Positions 39,616 through 53,200 of a DNA stretch of 64,000 nucleotides are shown one piece after another. Numbering within the stretch: position 1 is the first letter of the stretch; the number at the start of each line of letters is the position of its first letter. The notes below the pieces were generated by a model. The model searched no databases. It saw only the letters and a list, made by a program, of their open reading frames with translations, and was not told the origin of the DNA. The DNA comes from Sphaerolaimus hirsutus (taxonomy: Eukaryota > Nematoda > Chromadorea > Monhysterida > Sphaerolaimidae). The translations under genes were made by a program, and so were the position numbers. The stretch lies in contig OZ038460.1 in NCBI GenBank assembly GCA_964036195.1, positions 8,807,504-8,871,503 on the forward strand. The letters are read 5' to 3'.

Positions 39616-40030
39616 TGGTTCTCTACAATTTATACCACAAGGATTTACAAACACAAAAAGAACAGCAAAGCACAAATGTAACCAATTGAAGATTACAACA
39701 AAGTTTGACACCTTGCAAAAACCACACTATCATATCACAAAAACTATACCACACAGAATGCACACTGCACACCATCATACCAAATCGCAAACTGTCTACA
39801 TTTTACTACCGAGTTTCATGCCCAACCATTTTACAGAAGTTTACAAAAATCCATTCCAAAACATTGCATCTTTGGTATTGGTCTTGTTATTGTTGGTAGA
39901 TTACATACCACATTTCAAAACACATGCCTAGCATGTGGGCAAACTTAACTAAAGTATCATATTTTCTCCAATGGTATTAATTGTAGAGAACCACAAAACC
40001 CGACCGAAGGTCGGAGAGAATCCTGCTAGT
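39577..40030. mobile_element. Element with inverted GCAGGATTCTCTCC...GTGGTTCTCTACAA ends abutting the minisatellite
   Basis: The stretch 39577-39633 and 39966-40030 are inverted copies (GCAGGATTCTCTCCAACCTT against its inverse). The left end is shared with the minisatellite units, so the array may have grown from this element's end. Confidence 0.55.
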
Positions 40031-41220
40031 TAGCTACGATTTCAAAGTGAACCAGCCGGGTCTATTTTATTCGCCACTGCTGCGGCTGTCAGTACGGCAG
40101 AATTACCTGAAGCTTTCAAATCTTGAATTGTGCCATTTTAATGTGCTAACCTTGCACATAGACGCACGTTTTATACCCCTCTAGATGGTTGATATTTTTA
40201 GGTCGCAATTTCGGACACCAAGTGTTGTTTTGCGCGAAAATACCCATCTCTCACCATTTCAGCAGGCTATTTCGCGCGCTTCGGTGTGCCTTTTGGTGTT
40301 GTTCCATGGAAAATCATGATGCATCGGGTGCGTGTGCTCCTGCCGCGCGGCAGCGTGAAATTGACTACGAAATAGGTCCATAGGTGTAAAATGTGCCGTT
40401 CGATGAAGCGACACTGCGTGAAAACAAGTGGTTCCATTAAAATCGGTTTATGGGGCGATTTTCCGGCGCCGTTCCGACGAAATGAAGTGCATTTATCAGA
40501 GAGATTGCGCCGCTGCAAAAACCGCACCAATAGTCCCAATCAAATGAGCATTTTTTTGCACGGGAAGTGCGTTTTTCAAGTGCTCATCACGAGATTCATC
40601 GCTCGCGGCGCAGCAATAGACATTCTCGGTTTTGCGTCGTTTTTTCCAACTGTAAACATGATGGTTTACGTTTGTTGTCTCACAACGTGCCGCGGTGCGT
40701 GACGAAAGTCCATGCGTGTGTATTTACATATCGCGCATTTTGCACTTTTTTCCCATAAAAAACGACTGAAAATTGTAATCTGTCAGCGCCGAACCGGGCT
40801 CCACTCCATAATTTACCGCGCAAAATCACAGGCAGACGCGGCGGCGTGTCTTTTTATTCGACGCCGTGCACTCTCCAGTGCGCTGCATGGGCGCGTCTTT
40901 ACGCGCCGGCGCGTGGTGGCATTTTCAATATCAAATGAGGTCGGCCGGCCGGCCGTTGCCCGTATTAGCCCGGTCTGGTAAATAGCCGCGGACTTTTGTG
41001 CGTTTCAGAAAATTCTGAGACGATGAGTTTTTCGACTGAACTTTTTACCCCTGAAACAAATTCACCCCCGTCGTTTTTTGCCCTCCCGGCTGGCACCTGC
41101 CCTGCGGGATCGCCGCCGCGATGTCTCCACACACGTTGGATGTCAACTGAATTCGTGTCAACTAAATTTAAGCGAATTATGTTATTTCAACTTTCCTATC
41201 TGATAGAGCATAGTTAATTT
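40031..41220. other. CpG-rich region around the candidate first exon of gene 5
   Basis: Compared with its neighbours, 40040-41120 is rich in CGCG, GGCCGGCCGGCC and similar. This fits a promoter/5' region. Apart from 40306-40375, no exon with agreeing phase was found. Confidence 0.35.
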
Positions 41221-44200
41221 TGCATCATGACAGTTAACTATGATTGTTTCCGTTAAGTGTGATGCTTTAAATTTTTTTTGTGTTATTTGAGTTGACACGA
41301 ATTTGTGGACCCAATGTCGCTACGCTGAGTAGATGCACTAAGCTATTTTTTTAAAAGTAGGTTTTTAATGTTGCGTATTCATCCCCTGGTACTTTGAGCC
41401 ACCATGTTATGCTTCCTGGATCGAGATTCAATTAGAATAAGAATTACAATGGCTGCTTATTCAATTTAGGGCCTGGCCCCAGATTTGATTAGGAAGCCAG
41501 GCGCGCCCGACATGCCCGGCACGTCTGATGCATCCATTTCCATGCAAATTTGATGGACACGAGCAATATTTAAAAAAAAACGATTCATAGACATCTTCGA
41601 ACATCGTTTGTTTTTGTAAAAAGCGTTTAAAATCGCAAGTCCATGCCAATTGACCCAAGTTAGTGAATTCAACGCTTTTTACGAAAACGATGTCGCAACG
41701 ATATGGAAAACCTTTCGATAAATCGCTTTTTAAATTTTATTATCGATTCCATCAAATTTGTATGGAAATCGATCATTATATCGATTCATCTGCATTTGTC
41801 GGGCATGCCGGGCGTGTCGGGCATGCCTGCCTTCCAAAATCAAATCTAGACCCTGGTGCTCTTACCAGGGACTCTACTATTTACTCCCATACTGTTCGTT
41901 CAACTAGTGGAGAAAAACCAAGTATTGAAAAACCATTCAGATTTCCAGTCAAATGAGAAGAAAGATAAATCTTGTTAACATTTTACTGGTAATTTTAGAT
42001 TCGTATTGTTTGAAAAAATTTGCTAATGCACAACATGTTCATCATGCGAGTTGGAATTTCAACAAAAGGTGCAATGTTAGAAACATTAGTGCCACATTAA
42101 CCGTGAATTCTATGAAAAATTGGTAATTATGAAATGTTTTAATTAGGAACGCTTAGCACCGAATGCCCAGTGTCCCGGAACTTAAAAATACCCTAAACTG
42201 ACATACATAACTAGTATATGTACTCCTGGTCCTGGGCCTGGCGTATTATGGAAAATGGCAGCTAACAAAATTGCGCCCAGTCATGCGATGCAAAAGTGAC
42301 ATTCCGTGTGCCCTGACCCTGAGTACATTCTACATAAATATTTCGTTTCGGTGATAGACTCAGGCAGCAGTGCACTGCATTCTTTTTTGAGTATTTCTAA
42401 TTGGGAGTGTAGCAACAATTGTCCAGTTGCTACATTTAATTAGTCTGGGTGTCAACTTTTGGATTGTGGTGATCACGGAGAATGTGTGTCAGGTAGGGAT
42501 GACTGGTGTTTTCACCATCGTTTTTAATGTCTTTAAAAAACGCAGGCGTCGACACCATTTTTTTAACTGCCAAATTTTTTTTATTACTTATGCACTATAT
42601 AATTTGCATTTTTTGCACGCAAGCACGCAATTTCACATCATTAGCATTGATTTGTTGTTTTCTTTGGTTCTTAGGCATTTTTAGTGTAAAAGCTTTCATT
42701 TGTTCCTGCTATTGTGTAATAATAAGCCACGATATGTTAGTGTAGTATAGGGTTGGCCGATGTTTTTTTAAAACTTTAAACGTTTTTTAAAAAACAACAA
42801 CGTTTTTTTTAAAAAACAACAACATGACGTCCGAAATGTTTAAAAAAAAACATCTACTGAAATTTTTAGTACTAAGCACTAGGTATTTTGCAAAATTTTT
42901 GCGCGCAAGCGCGCAATTTCGCACATAAATTTACATTGGTGGTTGTTTTATTGGTTTTGTGGCATTTTTAGAATCAAAGCATCCATTTCTATGTGCTACC
43001 ATGGGTTAATAAGCCGTCATATGTTGCTGTAGTATATAATATTGAGGTAATGTGCTTCTGATGTAACATCACTGTGTGTAACTTCACTCCCAAAGTAACA
43101 ACCTCCTTTTATAACCTTGTTTGATCACTATTCCGTGCCAAACTTCACCTGAAGTCACGAACATTCGACTATAAGGCGATATACAAACATGTCAACAAAA
43201 AATGTATATTTTTGACACAAATCACCACTTATAATGCTATCCCATGGTTCCACAGCCATTGTATGGTCATATATAACATCACAGAGTATTGCCACTGTCT
43301 TATATACCTATATATGTTGACACAATGTCATATCTGGGAGCTTTTAAAAAAAACGTTTTTTATTAACAACATCGAGTTAAAAAAAACGTTTTTTTTTTCA
43401 ACCTTAGTGTAGTATATAGTATCCAGCCAATGTGCTCTCACATACTTCTACAGTGTGAAACATTACTGTCAATGTATTAACCTTCTCTTATAACCTTATG
43501 TAAGCACTACTCCCTGCCGAAGTTCACTTCACTTGAAGTTCACTTGAAGTCATGAACATTCAACAAAAGCGATATACATAACGACTTGACATAAAAATGG
43601 GCATTTTTGACAAAAATCACCACTTCAAATGCTATCCCATGGCTCCACAGCCATTCTGTATTTAACATCACAATGGCCCCACACACGCTAGTTGACATCG
43701 ACACCAAATGTCAACTGGTTCCGTTCCTAATTCAAAGATTGCGTTTGAATGTCGTTCGTCCACTCGTCAGCAAGCTTTGAATCGGGATCGGCACCAGTTG
43801 ACATTTGATGTCGATGTCAACTAGCGTGTGGGGGCCCAATGTACCGACTCTTACGTGTCTTCTTACACAGGTTCATAAAAACAATTTTTTCCATCCCTAG
43901 TTCACGCCATATCTACATTTGAAGTAAAAAAAAAAACTGCCTCTGGGTTCTTATTAGTTTCATTGTAAATATTTTTTCTAGCTGTATCTGGTTTTGACAA
44001 CCAAATGCCACCGCGAAACATGGCCGTGTTTGTTTGGAATGTCATGAGTTTCTTTTCAATTCCTTGACAGAAAATGTACGCTGCAACAAGCCTAAAATGA
44101 AATTGTTGGGTTTCTATTTTTTACGTGACTTGATTTTGTATTGGCCGCCACGTGCTATTTTTGAAAAAGTGCCAAATTTCCCGCCAAGTTTTGGCTTGCT

Positions 44201-47200
44201 AGTGGATTTCATTCAGCTCATGCACATATGCTACCGGTACTGGTAAATCAAAAATCATATTAGTGTTATGGTCCGGAGTTTTCCGTGTGGCAGCTCGCAG
44301 AAGTGAGTCTGTACGGGGTATTTTTAGATGTTGCTTCCAATTTCTTATATTATTACTGCAGTGCGCTCTATATTTACGTAAATGCGTAGCAATATTTAGG
44401 TACGCAAGTGAAAAATTTTCAATGAACAAGACTTTTAAGTTGTAGTACAATGCTTACCGTATTTCTTTTAATAGAACGGCGTACCACCAATAGAACGGCA
44501 TGTTTTGACACGTCTTTGCACTCACGAAAACAATAGAACGGCAGCCTCCAATAGAACGGCAGCCTCCAATAGAACGGCAGCCTCCAATAGAACGGCACCT
44601 CCAATAGAGCGGCAGGTAAAATAGTTGACGAAAAAAATAGAACGGCGCTCTTCTATTAGAATAAATATGGTATTTTCATGCTTTTACCGTTAATGATTTA
44701 TTCGGGCGGGGTGTTTGCGTGTGTTCTTTAAAATACAAACATATCAAGATCCTTTTGTCATAATGGCGTGCTCGTAGATTAAATTGCGTATGTAAATGTA
44801 ACAGTTGTAATTTCCCCAAAGGTTTTTTACTTTTTCTTTTTCCAAACACTGCAAAAAATGGTTCGTAAAGTGTGTGGATGTGAGCTGGATGCTCTTGAAG
44901 CAGCTTTTGTGAAGGTTGAGCTATTTGGTGCCGTAAAGCCTTTTGGCCTTATGCCGTATGCCTAAATTGCCACAAGCTTCATGAGAGTTGAGGCTAAGTG
45001 TCTTCCACACGCTTCATTACGATAATCAAAGTTGTGAAGCGCACTTCACGAACCACCGCAGCATACTATGCTTGTAAAGCATCGTGGAGTGTCTGGAGGT
45101 CGAAAAATGATAAATTTTACTTCCACACTTTCCTTTTTTGAAGTGTTAATATTTGACAACGATTGGACAGATTGACAAAGAAAAATTGTTGAAAAGTCAA
45201 CAATTCCACTCAGAACCGTAAAAGTCGATAAGTCCACACTTGCAGCGATTTTTTTTGTGGTAACTAAAGAAATGGGTCAAGTTCATTTTGGACACTGATT
45301 TCTAAAAGTTGACAAGTACAAAAAATTTCCAAGGGCAATTTTTCCCAGACCGGGACAAATTGAGTGTCGCGGGCAAGAAGTCCACTTGTTTTAATCATCT
45401 TCCTGGAATTGTATCTTTTAAAATTATCAATCTGTCCAATCTTTGTCGCAAGCATGATTCAAAAGTCTTAAAAGAATCGTTTTGTTTCGCATTTCGTACA
45501 CAATGCGCTGCGATGTCCAACGTTAGACGAGCTTGATGTCAATTATCACCATGGTGCTTCCCAGCACATCTGCCTCTGACTATAACACACTTTTTACAAT
45601 AATACCTACCATATCACATCTGAATGAGAAATCAAACATTTTATTTTTCCTCATCACATTTTATTGATCTCACTGCGGGTGAGGTTGTTATTATTTTTTA
45701 TATAATTTTATTCATCAAAATGCGGTAACACTGTTTGTCAAGTAAGCAGTATACTTCACACTTCACATCAATGTCCTTCCAGTTATTTTATCTTACTCTG
45801 ATATTCTGTGTACTTTCGTCATCTATGCTGCCGTGCATACACTCATTTTGCTATTCCTTGACATATTTTTTATAAATACAGAAATACATACACAACGGTG
45901 GCATAAAGGGCCCACACACGCTAGTTGACATCCACACGAAATGTCAACTGGTGCCGATCCCGATTCAAAGCTTGCTGACAAGTGGACGAACGACGTTCAA
46001 ACGCAATCTTTGAATTAGGAACGGAACCAGTTGACATTTGGTGTCGATGTCAACTAGCATGTGTAGGGCCAATAATATAATCAGATGTTAATGTCACATC
46101 AGATGTCACATCGCTTTTATTAGCTCTGTTCTGTCCTTTGTGGATTATATTTTTTATACGACTATCCTAACAATGCGGGCGATGATCCTACTTGTTCATA
46201 TAATACAAATGTAAAAAATGTCTGCAACGCGACAAATAAATTTATTCCCGTATTGATGATATGTTATTAAGAGATTATTTTGTATTTGATAATACATTTC
46301 TCGTCAGTGAGACAAAATGGTGAAAGTACATAAATTTAGGCGTTAACTACCTATATACCTACATTCGCTACCAACAAGGACGTAGCCAGGGGGGGGCGGG
46401 GGGGCGGCCGAAGGGAAAGGCCATGAAGGGAAAATGCGCGCTTGCGCGCAAATTTTTTTCAAACTGTCGACAAAATCGTCGTCTGAAAGTGCCATTTCTG
46501 GCACATTTTTTGGTCCGGCCCGGGAAGGGGGGAGGGGGGCGCCGCCCCCCCCCGTTCGCCGGGCTCCGTATACAATCCGCCCCCCCGCTCAAAAATCCTG
46601 GCTACGTCCCTGGCTACCAATTAGAGTTAAAAAATGTAAACTGCGTGATTACGTGACAACGGCTGCGCCAGAAACGCCACAAGCACCATGGCGCATTGTT
46701 GAACCACAGCGACAAGCGCCATGGCGCTGTCTGCTCGGGCGTAGCGCCATGGGGCTTGTATTTTCATCACTAGTCCAACAATCGTTGAGAAATGGCTATG
46801 GCGATACTACCTCGGTGCCGGACCGGGCCGTGACAAGAAAGATTGGGATCCATGATTTTCTCTGTTTTTCAATTAATGGCTTGGTCATTGTTTTCATGAC
46901 GGATGTAATTGTCTGAGATCGAAATCATAAAATTTTAAAACTAAGAGGACGTAAAAAACCTCTACTGGGTGGGCAGACGCTAAATCTGTATCTACTGCGT
47001 TTTATCAGAGACCATTTCACACAGAAGCGAAATACCGGGCAGCTATGATGGATATTACTTTTACATCATTACTCTCATCTGCATCACATTTTATGACTTA
47101 TTCCCTGTCAATCCAACTTTTTCATTTCATGTCATTTCATCAACAATACCGCTGGTGGCTACACGAGTCATGGATATCCGCGTTATACAAATGAAAAAGT

Positions 47201-50200
47201 TAAAATTTCTGAACATACGACAGGTACATTTTACGAAATGTTATATTTATAAAGACACAGGCAAATTTTTGATTGTAATTTTCAAGGGCACCACATATAG
47301 TAATAGTAACAAGCGATAACGATACCAAGGCCTTGGAATTTAACTTACTAAAAGAATAACAGATCTAGCAGCAGTTGCAAATTCAAACAATAAGTGAAAT
47401 TATTGAATGTTTAATAGGCGATAGGGTCAATACAGTAGAGTAATGGTCCGAGCAATATTAAGGTACAGGCCTGTATGCATATAATTGCATACCATTTCGC
47501 CCCTATCCATGGATTCAGAACCTTTGTGGTGTTATACTATCATAACTATCCCACTGATTCTGCGTTGACACTCCATAGAAGCATATGTTATGTTCTATTT
47601 TGTGTTTTCGCTCTCATATTGTGTGAGTATGTTTTTGCTCTGGACCCGAGTTTTACCCTTTTAGGTGCGCGGTGTGTAATTAATTAATGTACCATTCAAC
47701 TTTCATAGCCTCATTTTATCATTTCTAAAGTTTTTTATGTTATAAAATAACACCCACAGGCGAAGGTCATGCTATTACCCGAATATGCACCCCTGTACGA
47801 CTGCGTTGCATTTCCATGGGACCAATTCTAATCTAGCGAATACTCATTGGCAGGTCGGACAGTTTATTTACATGGAGCACACTCAGCTAATTTGATAAGC
47901 TGCTCCCCTGTGGAAGACTGGATTCCATTTTCTGACCACTTTGTTACCGTAGTGTTCGCAATATAAACACGGTTGGTTGACCGAGTCAATGTTCCCGATG
48001 CTGTCTTTCTTCAACACGTCACATGCTTTTACAGTGAAATGTTTCACCACTAGACAGACTATTCACCGCAGTTACTATAGCACTTTCGTTAGCCAACTTT
48101 AATCGGCTTGCGCGTGCAAACATTGCCAGAAAATGTGCCATCTTTAAATCTCAATCGTCAATCACCGAATGCGTCCAATCCCCCGCTCGCAGAAGAAAAC
48201 CGCCTGTCCGACTCGTTCACCGTCGACCACTCCGGCACGATGATCGGCGCGCGCGGCGTCGCCCTGGGCGTGGGCAAAATGCACCTGCGGGAACTGACGC
48301 AGGTCTGTGCCGCTCTTCCAGACTTCTCTCTTTGCGTTCCACGTTGGGTGACTGATTTTAGTAGCCACTTTTATTTGTGTGCTATTTTGTGTTTTGCATT
48401 TGCGAATGTGATAGATTCTCATTTTCTAGCAGATTTGTAGTTGATAATAAACCGCTTTTGTGGTAGTTTTGTTATATTGGCGCCACACACTGATTTCAGT
48501 GTCAACTCAATTTAATTTCAATTTAGGTAGCAGGAAAATTTTCAAGTATACATGTGGCAATGTCTGACTTGTAAATTTTGCCCCTCTGACTAGCTAGTAT
48601 GGATAGTCAGAGGTCCTACAAAGTGGTGTAGGCTGACGGGTCCTTGTTAACGGAAAGAGTTATTGTACCTAGGTATACTTTTTAAAAATGGTCTGTTTCT
48701 AAAAAATAGGCAAAAACGTTTTCTTGGTGTGACAGATATTTTGGGATTTTCGGGCGGTCTAAAAGTACCTAATCTGCTCTCGCCTAGTGCCGTTTAAAAC
48801 AAGTCAGGAGTCCTGACTGCTATACAATTTATTGGCATGGTCGAAAGTTGTTGTAACAAAGATGTTTATTTATGAAGTTTTTCCTGAAACTTTTTTCTTT
48901 TTTTTTGGCTGGAAGAATTACTATTTTTTAAATTATGACGTCATGACTGTGGGTTTCCTTCAGAAAAATCCGCCGAGCAGGGGTCTCCAATGGGGGAGGG
49001 GTTGGAGGGGTTGCCCACTTCCAAGCCGCCCAGCTATCTTTCTATCCCGGAGGCCGCTCAGCCATCTATCCAACCCCCCGGAGGGTCAAAATTTAGGAGA
49101 CCCCTGCCGCAGAGTAAAGCCTAACACAATAGCATTGGAACGCGCAGGTGCCAGCGGGACAGCAGTTGGCAGCCAGGCAGGCGCACAAGCGACACCTCAA
49201 GCAGGTGGCCATGAGCAAGAAACGCTTCGTCGTCAAGAAGAAGGTTGACAGGAGGGTGAGTCTTTTCAGATGTGTGTAAAGGGTGAAGTTTTGGGGTCGC
49301 GTGGTGTTGTTGGCATAATCGTGTGTTTTTGGTTTCTGTTTGAACTTTTATGTCACTGAGTGCTTTTTCCATTAGTATTTTTGTGATTGGGCGTCAAGCT
49401 TTCATATATCTATTATTTACATCGAACATCACTGGTCAGAAGGCTGAACTATCATGTCACCAAACCCCAATCCTTCACTAACCCTCGAAAACTCGCTTAA
49501 AACAATGGGACAAGACACCCACTAAACATAAAGGCCAGGCCCTGCAGTGGGCCCCATGAAAGTAGGGTAGGCTATGCGGCAGCATGGCTGACCGCAGCCG
49601 CGCGTTAACAGTGCACATAACTCCTTCTGCTCATCGGGTGTCCCAAAAGTAGCGAGCCAGCTGGCGTGAAGTTCACAAGGAAGTAGTGAACCACCATTTA
49701 CGTGGCACCTGGTGCCCTCGTAGCAGGCGTGAATAAAGCCGGCCCGACCGGTGGCGCCGTGCCGGCACGCATGAGCCATCTAATAACCTATTCATTGGCA
49801 GTTGCATGTTTTTTGGATACCCTTGGCGGCGTGCTTCCTTCGTGTAAGCCTCCCGGATGGGCCCTCCGGCGCGCCGCGCCGCTCCCGCATTCAAATTGGC
49901 CCGGTGTGATGCGGAAAATGTCCCCCCCCCCGGTGCCCCCCGGGCCCCCGTGTTCATTTTAAGGCGGGGCGGGCGCATAAATAACCTGGTGACATTTGGA
50001 TTTATGGGACGCATGTGATGCTGATAGTAGCTAGCAACGTTTCGGGTGGATTGATCGAGCGTGATGTTTGCAAAGATGTTTCCGACGTGGGCGTTTATAT
50101 ATCGCGCGAGCGGATGCAGTGGTGAAGCTCAACGTAAATGACCAATGAAACAATCAGTTGCCATCGACAAAAATAAATGAGCCGAAAAAAGCGTCAGCGC

Positions 50201-53200
50201 ATGATCATGTGTTAACCGCGGTTAACAACGGCTAACTATCGTATGTATACCTGTTGTTAGCCGCACCAGTGGGGCGGCGCTGGTGGCCGTGTCACATGGC
50301 TCGCATCCCGCAGCGCATGTATTCACATATTGCGGTGCGGCGGCGCGCCGAGCCGGAATTCATTGTGTATGCTTCTCGCGATGCTTCTTAGCGCCATTGT
50401 CTTTTAGCTGTACGTGTATTGGTTATGCCGCGGCGGAAACATCTTGGTGTTTATGTGTATGTATATTAAATGTATTCATGGAACCCCCCTAGTCGTGGTG
50501 GAAGTTTTGTGGGTTATTTATAGCTTCTGCGAGTGATAATGGAGCTGATCGGGCTTGTCGCATGGAATCTACGCTGTGCGCCGTCTGCGAAACCGCGCTC
50601 TGTTAGGATTTTCATTTTGTAGTCGATCAATTTGTATTACATTTTCGCTTGTCATTGTATAAATTTGTCAGACGGTCAAGTCAAAGTTGTGCGCTGCGCT
50701 GCAAACGAACAAATACTTCGGTATGCATCGTGCTAATCAGCCTAACTGAGACTCACCGTTACCCACCTCAAAAACAAGAACCCAATACTCTGGGGAAGTG
50801 CTAACCTCGCCGCACTTACTATGAACATCTACACACGGCGCACCTTTACGTGTACGCGCGCGCCGTTTCTCAGCGTGCCGCCGCCGCCGTGCCAAACTGC
50901 AGCTGCTGCGCCGGACCGGGTCAGCGGCAACAGCATGAGCGCATTGCACATGCATGCGAAGTCGTTTGCCTCGGCTGCGACTGCACGGCGGCATGAACTC
51001 GCCGCCCCGCCGCCGCGCCGCAGCCGGCTCAGAGCGAAAGTATGTCGAGTAGCTGCGCAGCACCTTGGCGCCCGCTAGATGCCGTCGAGTCGACGTGGTA
51101 AAGTGCGCCGCGCGATTGTTCGCTTGTTTGAATCGCGCACAGGTGTGCTTACGCCGATTTAATGCTGTGCGCTGCTTTCTGCTGCGCCGGCGGCTTGCCG
51201 CCAGCCTCTGTTAAGCTAGAATCTCTGAGTGCTTTGCACTTTGTCAGAACACAGCCGGCAGTGGCTGGCTACAATGCACATAGCCGCCAGAGCGCTGTCA
51301 GGCGTGAAAGCTAAAACGTGGCTCCATGTTTGCAAAATTTACCAATGATTGGGTATAATAAATATTTTCTCTACACTAGGGATGGCCAAGGGTTTTTTTC
51401 AAAGTTTTTTTTTTAAATAAAAAACGTTTTATTTAAAAAAACCGACCATCGGAACCGTTTTTTTTTTGTTAAAAAAACCTTGGCCAAAATTTTTTGCACA
51501 ATTTTTTTGCATTTTTTTTTTAAAAGTACTCGTTTTTACATTTTCCTGAGAAAAAAGTAATTTACTCACATTTGCGCATGAGTACGAGTAAAAAAAGTAT
51601 TTTACATTTTCTAAACTTTGTGGTGAGTAAAAATAAAATACCTACTTACATTTACATATACTTTTAAGAAAAGTTCAGTAATTCTAACAACTCTGGTGCT
51701 ATTATGTCATAATAAGCCGTGATATGTTAGTGTAGTATATAATCTTTACAGCTAATGTGCCCCCACATAGTTGTACAGTGTGAAACACCACTGCCAATGC
51801 GTTAGCCTGCTCTTATATCCTTTTTAAGCACTTTTCCACACCCAACATCACCTGAAGTCACAAATGTTCGACAAAAGGCGATATCTGTAATAAGTCGACA
51901 TAAAACAGATATTTTTGACAGAAATCACCACTTATAATGCTATCCCATGGCTCTAAAGCTCTATGGCTATATATAACATCACAAAGTACTGTCACCTGTC
52001 TGACTTACCTGTATGTGTTGACTCATGAACATATCTGGGAGCTTTTGAAAAAGACGGTTTTATTTTAAAATAAAACCCTGTTTTTGAAAAAAACACAGTT
52101 TTTTTTAAACCCTGTCGTTGAAAAAAAACGTTTTTCGGCCATCCTTAATCTACACGTGCTTTGTTGTTAGCATCAAACCCGCTAAAATCACTGTTATTTA
52201 CATTCTGCACTTTTTCTAATTTTTTCTTTGAATCCGGTTGTGCTGTCATAATTTCTCGCATTCTATTCCCCCACAAACGAAACGTCAACGCAGCTACAAA
52301 AAACAACAACAACATTACACTGGCCGAAATTTCGACCCATTATACCTGCCGCAACGATACCCTGCCGTTCAAGAATGCCATGAACTCCTTAGCGACCGCT
52401 GGCGGGCTCAACTTACTGCCTTCCGGTTTACCGATACCGACCGGCCGTCGCTTACCGATACCGACATCTTTACCGTCGTCACGCGCGTCGGCATGCGGCA
52501 GCAGTACAGCTACGTGCAGCTGGCTCAGGAGCCGGTGACAACCTTAGACCGTAACAGCATGGCGTCACCGGTTCGAGTGCCCGCCGCCGCTGCTACCGTC
52601 GCGCCGGGCACCAACGGCGCCAACGGTTCCGGCGCCAATAATGTCGCCGTCGACGGGGTCGGCTTCAAACAGGTGCTGACCGACGCTCTGAAGAAACACA
52701 GACATTGGGTGCGTCCGCTAGCATCGCTGCATTCGCTGTCACAAAACAAATAGAATATACCTTATTGCCTCGAATTATCCCCTCCCCAACCTTGAATTGA
52801 CCCCCCCCCCCCCCGCCGAAATGTCTGCCATGTATATGATGTATAATTGCTGCCAATTTGCACCGCAGCTACACACACTAGTTTGTGTGCATATTTATAT
52901 AGGTATTTATACATGTACAAATCGATCCCTTTTTGTCACATCAGTTTGGGTATGTAAAGGCCTAATATTTACTATGATCATTCACGAAAATTTCTGGCAA
53001 AAAAATAAAACCTGCCCTCGAATTGAACTCCCTCAAAATTTGCTGGCGAAATAATTTCGAGGAAATACGGTACGTCGTATTTAGGGTTGGGAGTGGGACG
53101 ATATATCGTATCGAATATCGAATATCGGATATTGACTATTTTTTCATATCGAATATCGATATCGAGGGTCCATATCGTATCGATATCAAATATTGAGTTT

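Noticed and set aside
38512-39711. Long Gly/Pro-rich reading frames on both strands (up to about 150 codons)
   Set aside because: They are translations of the GGGGGTGCC minisatellite; any 27-bp repeat without a stop is open for its full length.
40391-40981. Basic reading frames in the CpG-rich stretch
   Set aside because: No recognisable domain, no matching splice phase; probably chance frames in GC-rich DNA.
44520-44600. CRISPR-like regular repeats AATAGAACGGCAGCC
   Set aside because: The repeats are contiguous without unique spacers and lie inside a TA-bordered transposon in animal DNA.
48832-49248. One continuous frame across 48832-49248
   Set aside because: Its first part is the MITE at 48978-49106; only 49148-49255, in another frame, behaves as an exon.
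50737-51078. Arg/Ala-rich frames on both strands
   Set aside because: CpG-rich composition explains them; no splice partner in phase was found. Kept only as a possible promoter region.
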